A stretch of DNA of 64,000 nucleotides from Pseudomonas fluorescens. Lineage in GTDB: Bacteria; Pseudomonadota; Gammaproteobacteria; Pseudomonadales; Pseudomonadaceae. Below the pieces are notes generated by a model, which saw only the letters and a list, made by a program, of their open reading frames with translations, had not been told where the DNA came from and did no database searches. This document shows positions 39,268 through 49,623 of the stretch, in pieces; within the stretch, counting starts at the first letter, position 1; each line of letters starts with the position of its first letter. The translations under genes and the position numbers were made by a program. The stretch spans positions 248,001-312,000 of the forward strand of contig NZ_CABVHJ010000002.1 in assembly GCF_902497745.1 (NCBI RefSeq). Reading direction: 5' to 3'.

Positions 39268-39978
39268 ATGAATGAACTATCTGGCGTTTTAAGAGGCAAC
39301 ATTGTGGCGCAATTATTTCAGTTGAAACATTTATTCCGCTACCGGCGCACGCCGCGCTTTCGGCTATGGAGTGCACTGGTGTGCGTCGTGCTTGTGGCCA
39401 TTCTGGTCAGCGGGTTTGTCTGGTGGCCACGCTCACCGACCGACCTCGATCATGCCGGACGCAGCACCACCGCTGAATGGATAAAAGCCTGGCGAGCCGG
39501 TGAAGTCGTTGCGCTGGTGCGGCACACCGAACGTTGTGACCGCTCAAGCAATACCTGCCTGGGCCCGGCGGATGGCATCACCGAACTGGGCAGCAGCGCG
39601 GCGCAATCAGTCGGCGAAGGCTTCGTCAGACTGGGCATGCAACAAGCCGTGGTGTTGAGCAGTCCGCTGACCCGTACGGCGCAAACCGCGCATTACATGT
39701 TCGGCCACGATGCCCTTGCCGAAGACTGGCTGGCCACGTGCGGGCCGACACTTCGCGATGAAATCGTCGCGCGCAAAGTGGCGCAGCAGAATCTTGTGCT
39801 GGTCACGCACAGCGGCTGCATCAGTGATTTTGAAAAACAGACCGGTTTTCCTCACGCGATTGCCGCGGAGTATGGAAGTACCTTACTTGTACGAATTGAT
39901 AACCAGAAACAACTTACAGTGTTGGGCATTATCAATACGCCGTTCTGGCAGACATTAGACGTTACACATAACCAATGA
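39268..39978 (+). CDS. Ais-like histidine phosphatase (LPS heptose phosphatase family)
   Basis: A 236-residue protein with one N-terminal membrane helix (about 30-52) and a histidine phosphatase domain: VALVRHTERCD carries the catalytic His in the RHxxR motif, and LVTHSGCISDF the second His. This anchored form and size match Ais/PmrG, which removes phosphate from LPS core heptose. It leads directly to an arnT gene 63 bases on, the same partnership as in enteric bacteria where ais neighbours the arn operon. A GTG at 39304 is an alternative start. Confidence 0.8.
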   Translation: MNELSGVLRGNIVAQLFQLKHLFRYRRTPRFRLWSALVCVVLVAILVSGFVWWPRSPTDLDHAGRSTTAEWIKAWRAGEVVALVRHTERCDRSSNTCLGPADGITELGSSAAQSVGEGFVRLGMQQAVVLSSPLTRTAQTAHYMFGHDALAEDWLATCGPTLRDEIVARKVAQQNLVLVTHSGCISDFEKQTGFPHAIAAEYGSTLLVRIDNQKQLTVLGIINTPFWQTLDVTHNQ

Positions 39979-40041
39979 AAAAACCGCCACGGCTTCTAGT
40001 GTTTTAAGCCAGATACTTTTTATTCGTCACAAGGCTCAGTC

Positions 40042-41757
40042 ATGACGTCCGATACCCCTCCGTTGCGCCACGCTGCCCGCCATTTGATACAACCTCCTCC
40101 GCTGATCCAACGCTGGGCGATCCCCGGGTTGATCCTGGCGTTTGTGCTGTTTTATCTGTTGCCGCTGATGACCCACGGTTTGTGGATCCCCGACGAAACC
40201 CGTTACGGTCAGATCAGCCAGGAAATGCTGTTGAGCGGCAACTGGGTCGCGCCGCACTTCATGGGCATTCGCTATTTCGAGAAGCCGATTGCCGGATACT
40301 GGATGATTGCGATCGGCCAGGCGATTTTCGGTGACAACCTGTTTGGCGTGCGCATCGCTTCGGCGCTCAGTACCGGCGTCAGCGTCTGGCTCGCCTACCT
40401 GTTGGCGCGCCGGCTCTGGAACAACCCGCGCATCAGCGCAGCGTGTGCCTTGCTGTACATGAGTTTTGGCCTGATCGCCGGTCAGGCAGGCTACGCCAAC
40501 CTCGATCCGCAGTTCACCTTGTGGGTCAACCTCAGTCTGGTGGCGGTGTGGTTTGCCATCGACAGCACCACCACAAAGGCCCGCCTCGGCAGTTGGGCAT
40601 TGCTCGGTGCCGCCTGCGGCATGGGCCTGATGACCAAGGGCTTTCTGGCCCTGCTGCTGCCGGTACTGATCGCCCTGCCCTACATGATCTGGCAACGCCG
40701 TTTCGGCGAACTGCTGCGCTACGGCCCGGTGGCGGTGCTGGTCGCCGCATTGGTCAGCGTGCCGTGGGCACTGGCGGTACATGTGCGCGAGCCGGACTTC
40801 TGGCGGTTTTTCTTCTGGCATGAGCACATCCGCCGTTTCGCCGCTGGCGATGATGCCCAGCATGCACGGCCGTGGTGGTTCTATCTGCCGTTGCTGTTTG
40901 CTTCGACGTTGCCGTGGGCGCTGTTGTTGCCATCGACGTTGATCCGCACCTGGCGTGAAAAGCGTGAAGCGAAAACTGCGTTTCTGGCGTTGTGGTTTGT
41001 GCTGCCGCTGATCTTTTTCAGCCTGAGCAGCGGCAAACTGCCGACCTACATCATGCCGTGCCTGTTACCACTGGCGCTGCTGATGGGTTACACCGTGGTC
41101 CACTGGCTGGAGCAGCGCAACACGCAGGTTCTGCGCCTGAACGGGGTGATCAACACCGTGCTGGGCAGCGCTGCCCTGATTGCGCTGATCTATCTGCAAG
41201 CGAGCAAGGAACTCTACGCAAACACCGAGATGTTCAGCCTGTCGCTGGTGTTTATCGTGCTGATCGGCTGGATCATCGCCAATGCCCTGCAAATCATGCG
41301 GCCGCTGGCGATGTGGGCCATGCCGGCGCTTGGCATCGGCCTGTTGATTGCCTTGCTGCCCGCCGCGATGCCGGCACAGATCGTCGACAGCAAGATGCCC
41401 GACCAGTTTATTGCCGAGCACCAACAGGCCTTGAGCGAGGCAACCTCGTTATTGAGCAATGACCTTGGCGCAGCGTCGGCCTTGGCGTGGCGTCTAAAGC
41501 GGCCGCAAGTGGATCTGTTCAATACCGTCGGTGAACTGAAATACGGCCTCGACGATCCGGCCATGGCTGCCCGCAAGGTCGGTCTGGACGACGTCGGCCA
41601 ATGGATGACCGACGCGCGCAAAAAAGGCTCGGTGGCGGTGGTGATGCGCGTCAACAGCACCCAGGAAGCGCAGGAAATCGAACTGTTGCCGGCTGACGGC
41701 AAGCATTACCAGCGCGGCAATCTGCAGATCTACATTTTCGCCAAGCGCCAGCCATGA
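40042..41757 (+). CDS. arnT: ArnT paralogue 1: lipid A 4-amino-4-deoxy-L-arabinose transferase
   Basis: A 571-residue GT83 integral membrane transferase with about 12 membrane segments and the N-terminal periplasmic motif [19 protein letters not shown] (the Asp-Glu pair is the catalytic/metal region in ArnT). It moves L-Ara4N from undecaprenyl phosphate to lipid A phosphates, lowering negative charge and giving polymyxin resistance. It is strongly similar along its length to the second ArnT at 53511, so the strain has two copies. AAGG lies ahead of the ATG. The next gene overlaps its stop by four bases. Confidence 0.88.
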   Translation: MTSDTPPLRHAARHLIQPPPLIQRWAIPGLILAFVLFYLLPLMTHGLWIPDETRYGQISQEMLLSGNWVAPHFMGIRYFEKPIAGYWMIAIGQAIFGDNLFGVRIASALSTGVSVWLAYLLARRLWNNPRISAACALLYMSFGLIAGQAGYANLDPQFTLWVNLSLVAVWFAIDSTTTKARLGSWALLGAACGMGLMTKGFLALLLPVLIALPYMIWQRRFGELLRYGPVAVLVAALVSVPWALAVHVREPDFWRFFFWHEHIRRFAAGDDAQHARPWWFYLPLLFASTLPWALLLPSTLIRTWREKREAKTAFLALWFVLPLIFFSLSSGKLPTYIMPCLLPLALLMGYTVVHWLEQRNTQVLRLNGVINTVLGSAALIALIYLQASKELYANTEMFSLSLVFIVLIGWIIANALQIMRPLAMWAMPALGIGLLIALLPAAMPAQIVDSKMPDQFIAEHQQALSEATSLLSNDLGAASALAWRLKRPQVDLFNTVGELKYGLDDPAMAARKVGLDDVGQWMTDARKKGSVAVVMRVNSTQEAQEIELLPADGKHYQRGNLQIYIFAKRQP

Positions 41758-43271
41758 CCGCGACGGCCAAAGAACCCAGGGCGTTATGGATTCTGCTGGC
41801 GGCGACCGCCCTGATGCTGCTGCTCGGGCTGGGCAGTCGCGAACTCTGGGGCGCGGAAACCCGCTGGGCCAATATCGCGTTGCAGATGCTGCAAAGCGGC
41901 GACTACTTCGACCCGTATCTCAAGGGCGATCCGTACTACGACAAACCATTGCTGTCGTACTGGCTGATCACCGCAACTTCCTGGCTGACTGGAGGCCTGG
42001 GGCCTTGGTCATTGCGCTTGTCGTCGGTCATTTCGGCGTGGTTCAGCGTATGGCTGGTGTACCTGCTGGGCGAGCAATTGTTTCGCAAAGGCACCGGGCT
42101 GATTGCCGGATGGATGTTGGCGACCACATTCTATTTCGTCTTCTGGGCGCGGGTCGCGACGGCCGACATCCTCACCGTTTGCGGTGTTCTCGCGGCGGTG
42201 TGGTGGTATTGGCGTGGCCCGGATGACACCCGGTTCTGGCGCTATGTGATGTTTTTCGGCCTGTTGGCGCTGACGTCTTTGTTCAAGGGCCTGATCGGTT
42301 TCATCCTGCCGGGACTGCTGCTGTTACCGCATCTTTTGCAAAACGGCCGTTGGAAACGCCATCTCAACCTGCGCCTGTGCGCCGCGCTGCTGATCGCCGG
42401 AGCGTTCTATGGATTGCCGTTCCTGCTCTCGCATGTCTACGGATCCCCTGACTATCGGCAAAGCGGTCTGGAACTGGTGTTGCGGGAAAACGTTGTGCGG
42501 TTTTTCCAGCCCTTCGACAACATCGGCCCGATCTACACCTATTTGTTGTACCTGCCGGTCTACACCCTGCCGTGGGCGCCGTGCTGGATCATCGCCCTGT
42601 GGGTGGCGCTGCGAAACTGGCGAAACATTGAACCGGACACCCGTTGGCTGATTCAGGGTCTCGGCCTGTTGCTGCTGTTTTTCACCGCCAGCGGCAGCCG
42701 ACGCAGCTATTACGTGTTGCCTCTGGTGCCGTTCGCGCAACTGCTCGGTGCGTGGTGGATCACCCGACGCATGGCCGCGCGCAGCCTCCGAGGGCGTGGT
42801 TTGAAAGTCGGTTTTGCGGTCGCCACGGCCGTGATGGTCGGTGTACTCGGCGTGCTGTATCCGTGGACCAACAGCGGTGGCGGCGTGATCCGCTTCGGCG
42901 AAACCGTGCGCGAGCAGGCCAGCCAGCAGGCACCGCTGAATCAGTGGCGCATGGTCATGATCGAGGTCGACAACAAAGTGCCGATGTACCTGCAAACCGG
43001 CGGCGCGCCCTTCTACTACGTGGCAGAAACCGCAGACTTCCCACGCACAGGCGACAGCGCGGCGATGTTGGCCTGGCTGGAACGCAGCAGCGGTCAGCAC
43101 TGGGATCCGCAACGCACCATCATCGTTGCCCAGTATCGCAGTGGTGATCCGTTGCCACTCGACTACCTGAGCGCCGATCACCGCGTCATCCGCACCACGC
43201 CAACCCGCGGCGAACAGGTGTTCCATGGCCGCGCCGACCAGAGCGTCGCCTACATCCCCAATCCCTCCTGA
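41754..43271 (+). CDS. GT83/PMT-type membrane glycosyltransferase
   Basis: A 505-residue polytopic protein. The segment [19 protein letters not shown] corresponds to the DETRY region of ArnT, with an acidic Glu retained, and KPLLSYWLI matches the KPIAGYWMI segment. Thus it is an ArnT-family relative with a probably different sugar donor. Its ATG overlaps the arnT1 stop (ATGA), so it is co-transcribed with ais-like and arnT1. It likely decorates lipid A or another surface glycan; donor and acceptor are unknown. Confidence 0.82.
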   Translation: MTATAKEPRALWILLAATALMLLLGLGSRELWGAETRWANIALQMLQSGDYFDPYLKGDPYYDKPLLSYWLITATSWLTGGLGPWSLRLSSVISAWFSVWLVYLLGEQLFRKGTGLIAGWMLATTFYFVFWARVATADILTVCGVLAAVWWYWRGPDDTRFWRYVMFFGLLALTSLFKGLIGFILPGLLLLPHLLQNGRWKRHLNLRLCAALLIAGAFYGLPFLLSHVYGSPDYRQSGLELVLRENVVRFFQPFDNIGPIYTYLLYLPVYTLPWAPCWIIALWVALRNWRNIEPDTRWLIQGLGLLLLFFTASGSRRSYYVLPLVPFAQLLGAWWITRRMAARSLRGRGLKVGFAVATAVMVGVLGVLYPWTNSGGGVIRFGETVREQASQQAPLNQWRMVMIEVDNKVPMYLQTGGAPFYYVAETADFPRTGDSAAMLAWLERSSGQHWDPQRTIIVAQYRSGDPLPLDYLSADHRVIRTTPTRGEQVFHGRADQSVAYIPNPS

Positions 43272-43287
43272 ATAGCCTGACGCGGAA

Positions 43288-43310
43288 TGACGCACGGCAA
43301 CCGCGCGTCA
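43288..43310 (+). terminator. Stem-loop after the glycosyltransferase gene
   Basis: TGACGCACGG and CCGCGCGTCA arms (one mismatch) enclose CAA, 17 bases after the stop. No T-run follows, so termination is uncertain. Confidence 0.4.
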
Positions 43311-43409
43311 CCCAGTCGCTGCTAATCTGAATGGCAATGACATGTATTAACGGTTTGTTTGACGTTTTTTTCTCATTTGCCTCTCTACATTGCCTGCGGC
43401 TGAATATCT

Positions 43410-43428
43410 GCAAATCATTCGCATTGAA
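43410..43428. promoter_or_regulatory. Fur box candidate before the Fe(III) ABC operon
   Basis: GCAAATCATTCGCATTGAA agrees with the Fur consensus at about 10 of 19 positions, including AAT-AT and CATT blocks, and lies 55-73 bases before the binding-protein ATG. The genes it precedes import iron, which supports the reading. Confidence 0.5.
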
Positions 43429-43482
43429 GTCTGCCCGCGAATGCCTGCCCATAACGTCTAAAAAATCAGGAGCGTCACCGTT

Positions 43483-44496
43483 ATGAATTCAAAGGTCCCG
43501 TCCTTTCTGAAACACGCATTGCTGGTCAGCGCCCTGCTCAGCGCAGGCTCAGCCGTTGCGGCTGACGGTGTTGGCTTGTTGGTTTATAACGCCCAGCACG
43601 AAAGCCTGACCAAAGCCTGGGTTGCCGGTTTCACCGAGGAAACCGGGATTCCGGTGACGATTCGCAACGGCGACGACACTGAAATGGGCAACCAGATCGT
43701 GCAGGAAGGCGCGGCCTCGCCGGCAGACGTGTTCCTCACCGAAAACTCCCCAGCGATGGCGCTGGTCGACAACGCCAAGCTGTTCGCGCCGATCGCGCCG
43801 GCCACGCTGCAACAAGTGGACGCGGCGTACCGCCCGGCCCACGGCCAATGGATCGGCATCGCCGCGCGCTCTACGGTGTTCGTCTACAACCCGGCGAAAC
43901 TGGCGGAAAAAGACCTGCCGAAATCCCTGCTCGATCTGGCCAGACCGGAGTGGAAAGGTCGCTGGGCTGCTTCACCGGCCGGCGCTGACTTCCAGGCCAT
44001 CGTCGCCGCCGTGCTCGAGCAGAAAGGCGAAGCCACCACGCTCGACTGGCTCAAAGGCATGAAAACCAACGCCACCGTGTATCGCGGCAACAGCGCGGTG
44101 CTCAAAGCGGTGAATGCCGGGCAGATCGATAGCGGCGTGATCTACCACTATTACAGCTTCGTCGATCAATCCAAGACCGGCGAAAACAGCCAGAACACCA
44201 AGCTTTACTACTTCAAACATCAGGATCCGGGTGCGTTTGTCAGTACCTCCGGCGCTGGCGTGCTGGCCTCCAGCAAACATCAGGAAGAGGCGCAGAAGTT
44301 CGTCAAATACATCACTGGCAAGGAAGGTCAGGAGATTCTCCACAGCGGCACCTCGTTTGAGTACGCCGTCGGCAAGGACGCGCCGTCCAACCCGAAACTG
44401 ACACCGCTGAAGGATCTTGATGCGCCAACCGTCGACGCGTCGAAACTCGATAGCAAGAAAGCCGTCGAGCTGATGACCCAGGCGGGAATCCTGTAA
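43483..44496 (+). CDS. Periplasmic Fe(III)-binding protein (FbpA/FutA-like)
   Basis: A 337-residue solute-binding protein with a signal peptide ending SAVAA, then LLVYNAQHESLTKAWVAGFTEETGIPV and GVIYHYYSFVDQ. The paired Tyr residues (HYYS) are the iron-binding tyrosines of FbpA-type proteins. It captures free or chelated Fe(III) and hands it to the permease coded immediately after. A Fur-like box is upstream. Confidence 0.88.
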   Translation: MNSKVPSFLKHALLVSALLSAGSAVAADGVGLLVYNAQHESLTKAWVAGFTEETGIPVTIRNGDDTEMGNQIVQEGAASPADVFLTENSPAMALVDNAKLFAPIAPATLQQVDAAYRPAHGQWIGIAARSTVFVYNPAKLAEKDLPKSLLDLARPEWKGRWAASPAGADFQAIVAAVLEQKGEATTLDWLKGMKTNATVYRGNSAVLKAVNAGQIDSGVIYHYYSFVDQSKTGENSQNTKLYYFKHQDPGAFVSTSGAGVLASSKHQEEAQKFVKYITGKEGQEILHSGTSFEYAVGKDAPSNPKLTPLKDLDAPTVDASKLDSKKAVELMTQAGIL

Positions 44497-46095
44497 GTGC
44501 TCCCCGAAACCCTACCCGCGCAGGTCGCAGCTACGGCCTCCGCGAGCCTTAGACTTAAACCCCGCGCGCTCACCGGTCGCGGGGGTTCGTGGGTGGTTGC
44601 GCTGGCGATCGGCGTTTCATTGCTGTCACTGTTGCCGATCGCGTTTGTGCTTGGTGTGTCATGGGCGACTGGCTGGGCGACTATCGAAGCGTTGGTGTTT
44701 CGTCCACGGGTGGCGGAACTGCTGATCAACACCGTGCTGCTGGTGTTGATCACCCTGCCGCTATGCATTTTGCTCGGCACCACACTGGCCTGGCTGACCG
44801 AACGCACCAACTTGCCCGGTCGGCGTTTGTGGTCATTGCTGGCCGTGGCGCCGCTGGCGGTGCCAGCGTTCGTACACAGTTATGCGTGGGTCAGTCTGAT
44901 TCCTTCGATTCATGGATTGCCGGCCGGCGTACTGGTGTCGGTGATCGCTTATTTTCCGTTTCTTTATCTGCCGATTGCGGCGACCTTGCGTCGTCTCGAT
45001 CCGGCGATTGAAGACGTCGCCGAATCCTTGGGTCTCAAGCCTTGGGCGGTATTTTTCCGTGTGGTGTTGCCACAGTTGCGTCTGGCGATTTGTGGCGGTG
45101 CATTGCTGGTCGGGTTGCACCTGCTGGCCGAGTACGGCCTCTACGCAATGATCCGCTTCGATACCTTCACCACGGCGATTTTCGATCAGTTCAAATCGAC
45201 CTTCAACGGCCCGGCGGCGAACATGCTCGCGGGTGTTCTGGCGTTGTGTTGTCTGGCCATGCTCTCCGTCGAATCCGCCGCCCGGGGCAAGGCGCGATAT
45301 GCCCGCGTGGGCTCCGGCAGTGCGCGCGAACAACGCACCGTGTTGTTGAGTCGCGGCACTGTCATTCTCGGGCTGAGCCTGCAAGGGCTGACCTGCCTGC
45401 TCGCGCTCGGCGTGCCGTTACTGACGCTGGGGCGCTGGTTGATTGCTGGTGGCGTTGAGGTCTGGGGCGGTGGCGAACTGCTGCCCGCGCTGTTGCAAAC
45501 CCTGTCGTTCGGCGTCGCCGGTGCGTTGTTGACCAGTCTGGCGGCGATTCCGGTTGCCTGGCTGTCGATTCGTGCACCGGGCAAACTGCAGCGCCTGCTA
45601 GAAGGCTGCAACTACATCACCAGTTCGCTGCCGGGGATTGTCGTGGCGCTGGCACTTGTCACCGTGACCATCCATTTCGCCCGGCCGATCTACCAGACCA
45701 CCATTACTGTACTGCTCGCCTACCTGTTGATGTTCCTGCCACGCGCACTGGTCAGCCTGCGTGCCGGTTTTGCCCAGGCGCCAGTAGAACTGGAGAACAT
45801 TGCGCAAAGCCTCGGCCGATCGCCCCTGCGCGCCTTGTGGCTGATCACCTTGCGCCTCGCGGCGCCGGGCGCTGCCGCCGGCGCCGCGCTGGTGTTTCTG
45901 GCGATCACCAATGAACTGACCGCGACCTTGCTGCTCGCCCCCAACGGCACCCGTACGCTGGCCACCGGCTTCTGGGCGATGACCAGCGAAATCGATTACG
46001 CCGCCGCCGCGCCTTACGCACTGTTGATGGTGCTGCTTTCGCTGCCGCTGACGGCCCTCCTCTATCACCAATCCAGGCGCACCGCTGGCCGATGA
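44497..46095 (+). CDS. Fe(III) ABC transporter permease (FbpB-like, fused double permease)
   Basis: A 532-residue permease with two homologous halves and about 12 membrane segments. Each half carries the ABC coupling loop with the EAA-type Gly: [24 protein letters not shown] (shortened here as residues about 175-195) and [20 protein letters not shown] (about 430-450). Two-in-one permeases are normal for FbpB. The start is GTG at 44497, directly after the binding-protein stop, and the ATPase gene overlaps its end by four bases. Confidence 0.88.
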   Translation: MLPETLPAQVAATASASLRLKPRALTGRGGSWVVALAIGVSLLSLLPIAFVLGVSWATGWATIEALVFRPRVAELLINTVLLVLITLPLCILLGTTLAWLTERTNLPGRRLWSLLAVAPLAVPAFVHSYAWVSLIPSIHGLPAGVLVSVIAYFPFLYLPIAATLRRLDPAIEDVAESLGLKPWAVFFRVVLPQLRLAICGGALLVGLHLLAEYGLYAMIRFDTFTTAIFDQFKSTFNGPAANMLAGVLALCCLAMLSVESAARGKARYARVGSGSAREQRTVLLSRGTVILGLSLQGLTCLLALGVPLLTLGRWLIAGGVEVWGGGELLPALLQTLSFGVAGALLTSLAAIPVAWLSIRAPGKLQRLLEGCNYITSSLPGIVVALALVTVTIHFARPIYQTTITVLLAYLLMFLPRALVSLRAGFAQAPVELENIAQSLGRSPLRALWLITLRLAAPGAAAGAALVFLAITNELTATLLLAPNGTRTLATGFWAMTSEIDYAAAAPYALLMVLLSLPLTALLYHQSRRTAGR

Positions 46096-47150
46096 ACGCA
46101 CTCGAACTGATCTCCCTGAACAAGTCCTTTGGCGCGCAGAAAGCGCTGGATGACATCTGCCTGTCAGTGCCGACCGGCAGCCGCACGGTGATTGTCGGCC
46201 CGTCCGGCTCAGGCAAAACCACCCTGCTGCGGATAATTGCCGGGTTTGAATTCCCTGATGCCGGTAGCCTCACGCTCAACGGTCAGGTGCTGGTCGACAG
46301 CACTCACGCCGTGCCCGCTTATCAACGGCAGATCGGTTATGTCCCTCAGGATGGCGCGCTGTTTCCGCACATGACCGTCGCCGCCAACATCGGTTTTGGC
46401 CTGACGCTAACCGGCACCGCCAGAGAGGAACGGATCAAGGAATTGATGGACAGCGTCTCGCTGGACGCCAACATGGCCAACCGTTGGCCGCATGAACTGT
46501 CCGGCGGCCAGCAGCAACGGGTTTCCCTCGCCCGGGCATTGGCGCAACAACCGCGACTGATGCTGCTCGATGAGCCCTTCTCCGCCCTCGACACCGGCCT
46601 GCGCAGCGCCATGCGCAAAATGGTTGCGCGCTTGCTCGAGGACGCTGGCGTCACGACGATTCTGGTGACCCACGATCAGGGTGAAGCGTTGTCATTTGCC
46701 GATCAGTTGGCAGTGATGCGCGGCGGGCGGCTGGTGCAATCCGGGCATCCGATGGACCTTTACCGCTTTCCCCACGACGAGCAGACCGCGCATTTTCTCG
46801 GTGAAGCCGTGGTCATGCCGGCGCGGATCGAATCCGGTCTGGCCCACTGCGATCTCGGCCAGGTGCCGGTGAACAGCAACGGCTTTATTGGCAATGCGCA
46901 GATCATGCTCAGGCCCGAACAGTTGCAGTTGTCCGGCGCCGTACTCGGCACACAAGGCTGCCCCGCCGTGGTCACCGAACGCGAGTTTGCCGGCAACACC
47001 TGCACCCTCACCGTCGAACTGCGCTCGTCGATCACTCAGGATCCAGGACGTTCGCTGCTGGTGCGCAGTTCCGGCATGCACGCGCCGCCTGCTGGCAGCG
47101 ACGTGCAGTTATCGGTGCTCGGTGCGGCCCATCTGTTCGCCGCTTGCTGA
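46092..47150 (+). CDS. Fe(III) ABC transporter ATPase (FbpC-like)
   Basis: A 352-residue ABC ATPase with Walker [10 protein letters not shown] (about 38-46), Q-loop [10 protein letters not shown], signature LSGGQQQR, Walker B LMLLDEP and H-loop VTHDQ, followed by a C-terminal TOBE-like regulatory domain (about 245-350). It powers iron import by the FbpAB partners. The ATG overlaps the permease stop. The gene ends directly against the convergent recombinase gene (no spacer). Confidence 0.9.
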   Translation: MNALELISLNKSFGAQKALDDICLSVPTGSRTVIVGPSGSGKTTLLRIIAGFEFPDAGSLTLNGQVLVDSTHAVPAYQRQIGYVPQDGALFPHMTVAANIGFGLTLTGTAREERIKELMDSVSLDANMANRWPHELSGGQQQRVSLARALAQQPRLMLLDEPFSALDTGLRSAMRKMVARLLEDAGVTTILVTHDQGEALSFADQLAVMRGGRLVQSGHPMDLYRFPHDEQTAHFLGEAVVMPARIESGLAHCDLGQVPVNSNGFIGNAQIMLRPEQLQLSGAVLGTQGCPAVVTEREFAGNTCTLTVELRSSITQDPGRSLLVRSSGMHAPPAGSDVQLSVLGAAHLFAAC

Positions 47151-48143
47151 TTACAGATCGAAGCGATCCACCGCACGCCGCCGCTCGTTGTCATCGCGCA
47201 CATCGTAGTTGGCGGTGGTCTGGATGTTGCTGTGGTGCGCGAGCTTCTGCGCGATCGACAGATCATGCTCTTCGATCACCCGCGTGATAAACGAGCGACG
47301 GAAGTCGTGAGGCATGATCTTCACCCCGACCTGAGTACCCCGCTGACGGGCGATGTAGTAAATCGCGTGTTTGGTGATGCGCTCGCGGGTGATGTGGCTG
47401 CCGCGCCGGATGCGGTTGAACAGAAAGGCATCGTCGCTCTCGCCTTCCTTGAGTTGGGAGCGTCTTAGTTCCAGCCACGCATCGAGTTTGGCGAACGCCC
47501 AGGCCGGCGCGTACTTGATCAGTTGCTTATTGCCCTTGCCGGTGACGGTCAGGCTGCGCTCGGTGAAATCGACCTGGTTCAAGTCCAGATCCACCGACTC
47601 CGATTTACGCATGCCGGTGCCGTACAACAGCGCAATCACTGCCGCGTCGCGCAACCCCTGAGGGCGTGGATCGGCGGCGCAGACTTCCATCAATTCGTGA
47701 ATCAAGGTGCGTTTCAAGTTGCGCCCCTGCGACAAGCGGGTGCCGGCAATGGCTTTGACCGAACGCATCTTCAACAAATGATCCTGAGAAATCAGGCTCA
47801 TGCGCCAGGCTTCATTCATCACACCGCGCACGGCATTCACATACAGCGAAGAAGTGTTCGGCGCATAGTTGTCTTCGCGCAAAGCGGCAACCAGCGCAAC
47901 AACATCTTCAGGTTGTAACGCATGCCAGGGAATATCCTCGACATTCATGTCTTCAAAGCCGAGACGGTCGGCCGCATCCTGCAAAACGTAGCGCATGGTT
48001 AACTGGCTGGAGGGAGCCAGGCGCGCCAGATACAGGGTCATCGGATTGGTTTGGCGGGTTTGCAGCGGTACAACGGACAAGTCAGTCAAACGTAAAGGCC
48101 TTGAGTAAAAACAATTCAACACAGCAACTAACAACTGCAACAT
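47151..48143 (-). CDS. Stand-alone tyrosine recombinase/integrase
   Basis: A 330-residue tyrosine recombinase with a SAM-like N-terminal core-binding domain (about 35-120) and a full catalytic set: GTGMRKSE (first Arg, near 175), VTGKGNK (Lys), HDFRRSF (His-x-x-Arg, near 278), LAHHSN (His) and TANYDVR (nucleophile Tyr near 312). It is not part of a phage and has no excisionase or RIT partners. ATG 48143 has AGGGGA upstream but very close; ATG 48041 (MTLYLARL), where family similarity begins, is a good alternative. It lies between the iron ABC and arn operons, so may be a relic or agent of an island insertion. Confidence 0.85.
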   Translation of the reverse strand: MLQLLVAVLNCFYSRPLRLTDLSVVPLQTRQTNPMTLYLARLAPSSQLTMRYVLQDAADRLGFEDMNVEDIPWHALQPEDVVALVAALREDNYAPNTSSLYVNAVRGVMNEAWRMSLISQDHLLKMRSVKAIAGTRLSQGRNLKRTLIHELMEVCAADPRPQGLRDAAVIALLYGTGMRKSESVDLDLNQVDFTERSLTVTGKGNKQLIKYAPAWAFAKLDAWLELRRSQLKEGESDDAFLFNRIRRGSHITRERITKHAIYYIARQRGTQVGVKIMPHDFRRSFITRVIEEHDLSIAQKLAHHSNIQTTANYDVRDDNERRRAVDRFDL

Positions 48144-48144
48144 T

Positions 48145-48160
48145 TCCCCTATAAAGGGGA
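48145..48160 (-). promoter_or_regulatory. Hairpin covering the Shine-Dalgarno of the recombinase gene
   Basis: TCCCCT and AGGGGA are perfect inverted six-base arms around a four-base loop. On the minus strand the second arm is the only ribosome-binding candidate and ends one base before the ATG at 48143. If this start is used, the hairpin would hide the site and limit translation. Confidence 0.5.
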
Positions 48161-48474
48161 CACTTCCGTAGGACTTTTCTACTAAAAACGACGATAAACG
48201 GTAGAAGTCTGAACAGCGGCTGTATGAGTTCTAGATAAACGATTCGCCGACCGGTTTTTCATGTTCCTTTCACAAAAACGGGCATAACCTTAATTCCAAC
48301 AGATCCCGCGTCGGCCCTGTCCAAACTGCCGCGCGAAGCCACAAAAGTCAACCGAACCCCGACGGTAAGTCTTTTCAGCAACTTATTGATGCAAAGGTAT
48401 TTTTTGCGTCTACGCTGAGATTGGATCCTATCTGGTGACTTGGTTTTCTTCTGATTGTTTGTGATGAGGTGTTC
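48161..48474. other. arnB leader / intergenic region
   Basis: About 314 bp without a credible gene. It is AT-richer than the coding parts, holds an imperfect inverted pair (GACTTTTCTAC near 48172 and GTAGAAGTC near 48203) and one CTTAAT hexamer near 48290, only half of a PmrA box. It must carry the arn operon promoter; GAGGT precedes the arnB ATG by five bases. Confidence 0.5.
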
Positions 48475-49623
48475 ATGAGTCAGGCGTTTCTCCCCTTTTC
48501 TCGTCCGAGTATCGGCGATGAAGAAATTGCAGCCGTAGAGCAAGTATTGCGTTCCGGCTGGATCACTACCGGACCGAAAAATCAGGCACTCGAAGAACAA
48601 TTCGCGCACTACGTTGGCTGTCGGCATGCGGTGGCACTTTCGTCCGCCACCGGCGGCATGCACATCACCCTGCTGGCACTCGGTATCGGCCCGGGCGACG
48701 AAGTCATCACCCCGTCGCAGACCTGGGTGTCGACCGCCAACATGATCTCGCTGCTCGGCGCCACACCGGTGTTCGTCGACGTTGACCGCGACACCCTGAT
48801 GACCGACGCCGCACGCATCGAAGCCGCCATCACCCCACGCACCAAAGCGATCATTCCGGTGCATTACGCCGGCGCCGCGTTTGATCTCGATCCGCTGTAC
48901 GCGCTGGCCGACAAACATGGCATCGCAGTCATCGAAGACGCCGCCCACGCTGCCGGCACCCGTTACAAGGGCCGCCACGTTGGCGCGCAGGGCACAGCGA
49001 TTTTTTCCTTCCACGCGATCAAGAACATGACCTGTGCCGAAGGCGCGATGTTCGTCACCGACGACGAAGCCTTGGCCAGCCGCGTGCGCATGCTCAAATT
49101 CCACGGTCTGGGCGTTGACGCCTACGATCGCCTGACCGGTGGCCGCAAGCCGCAGGCGCAAGTGATGGAACCGGGGTTCAAGTACAACCTCGCCGACATC
49201 AATGCCGCGATTGCGCTGGTGCAACTGGAGCGTCTGGACGCGATCAACGCGCGCCGCACCGTACTGGCCGCCGCCTACCGGCAAAAACTCGAAGGCCTGC
49301 CGGTGCAACCGCTGGCCGTGCCTGCCTACGCGCAGACCCACGCCTGGCACCTGTTCATCCTGCGCATCGACAGCGAGCGCTGCGGCATGGACCGCGAAGC
49401 CTTCATGCAAGGCTTGCAGGACCAGGGCATCGGCACCGGTATCCATTTCATCGCCACCCACTTGCACACCTGGTATCGCCAGCGTGACCCCGATCTGTAT
49501 CTGCCCAACACCGAATGGAACTCGGCGCGGCTGTGCTCGATTCCGTTGTTCCCCGACATGAGCGATCAAGACCTTGATCGCGTGGTCGGTGCCATCGCCA
49601 CTCTTATGGACAAACGCCCGTGA
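48475..49623 (+). CDS. arnB: UDP-4-amino-4-deoxy-L-arabinose aminotransferase
   Basis: A 382-residue DegT/DnrJ/EryC1 aminotransferase. [25 protein letters not shown] is the family PLP region and [14 protein letters not shown] contains the PLP-binding Lys (near 182). It makes UDP-L-Ara4N from the 4-keto sugar, with glutamate as donor. ATG 48475 (MSQAFLPFS) has GAGGT upstream and matches known starts; a GTG at 48469 is less likely. It is the first gene of an eight-gene operon in which each gene overlaps the next. Confidence 0.95.
   Translation: MSQAFLPFSRPSIGDEEIAAVEQVLRSGWITTGPKNQALEEQFAHYVGCRHAVALSSATGGMHITLLALGIGPGDEVITPSQTWVSTANMISLLGATPVFVDVDRDTLMTDAARIEAAITPRTKAIIPVHYAGAAFDLDPLYALADKHGIAVIEDAAHAAGTRYKGRHVGAQGTAIFSFHAIKNMTCAEGAMFVTDDEALASRVRMLKFHGLGVDAYDRLTGGRKPQAQVMEPGFKYNLADINAAIALVQLERLDAINARRTVLAAAYRQKLEGLPVQPLAVPAYAQTHAWHLFILRIDSERCGMDREAFMQGLQDQGIGTGIHFIATHLHTWYRQRDPDLYLPNTEWNSARLCSIPLFPDMSDQDLDRVVGAIATLMDKRP

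Noticed and set aside
47151-48143. Prophage or integrative element marked by the tyrosine recombinase
   Set aside because: No phage structural, replication or excision genes are nearby and no flanking repeats or tRNA target were recognised.
48285-48300. PmrA box upstream of arnB
   Set aside because: Only one CTTAAT hexamer is present; the second half at the needed spacing is missing.
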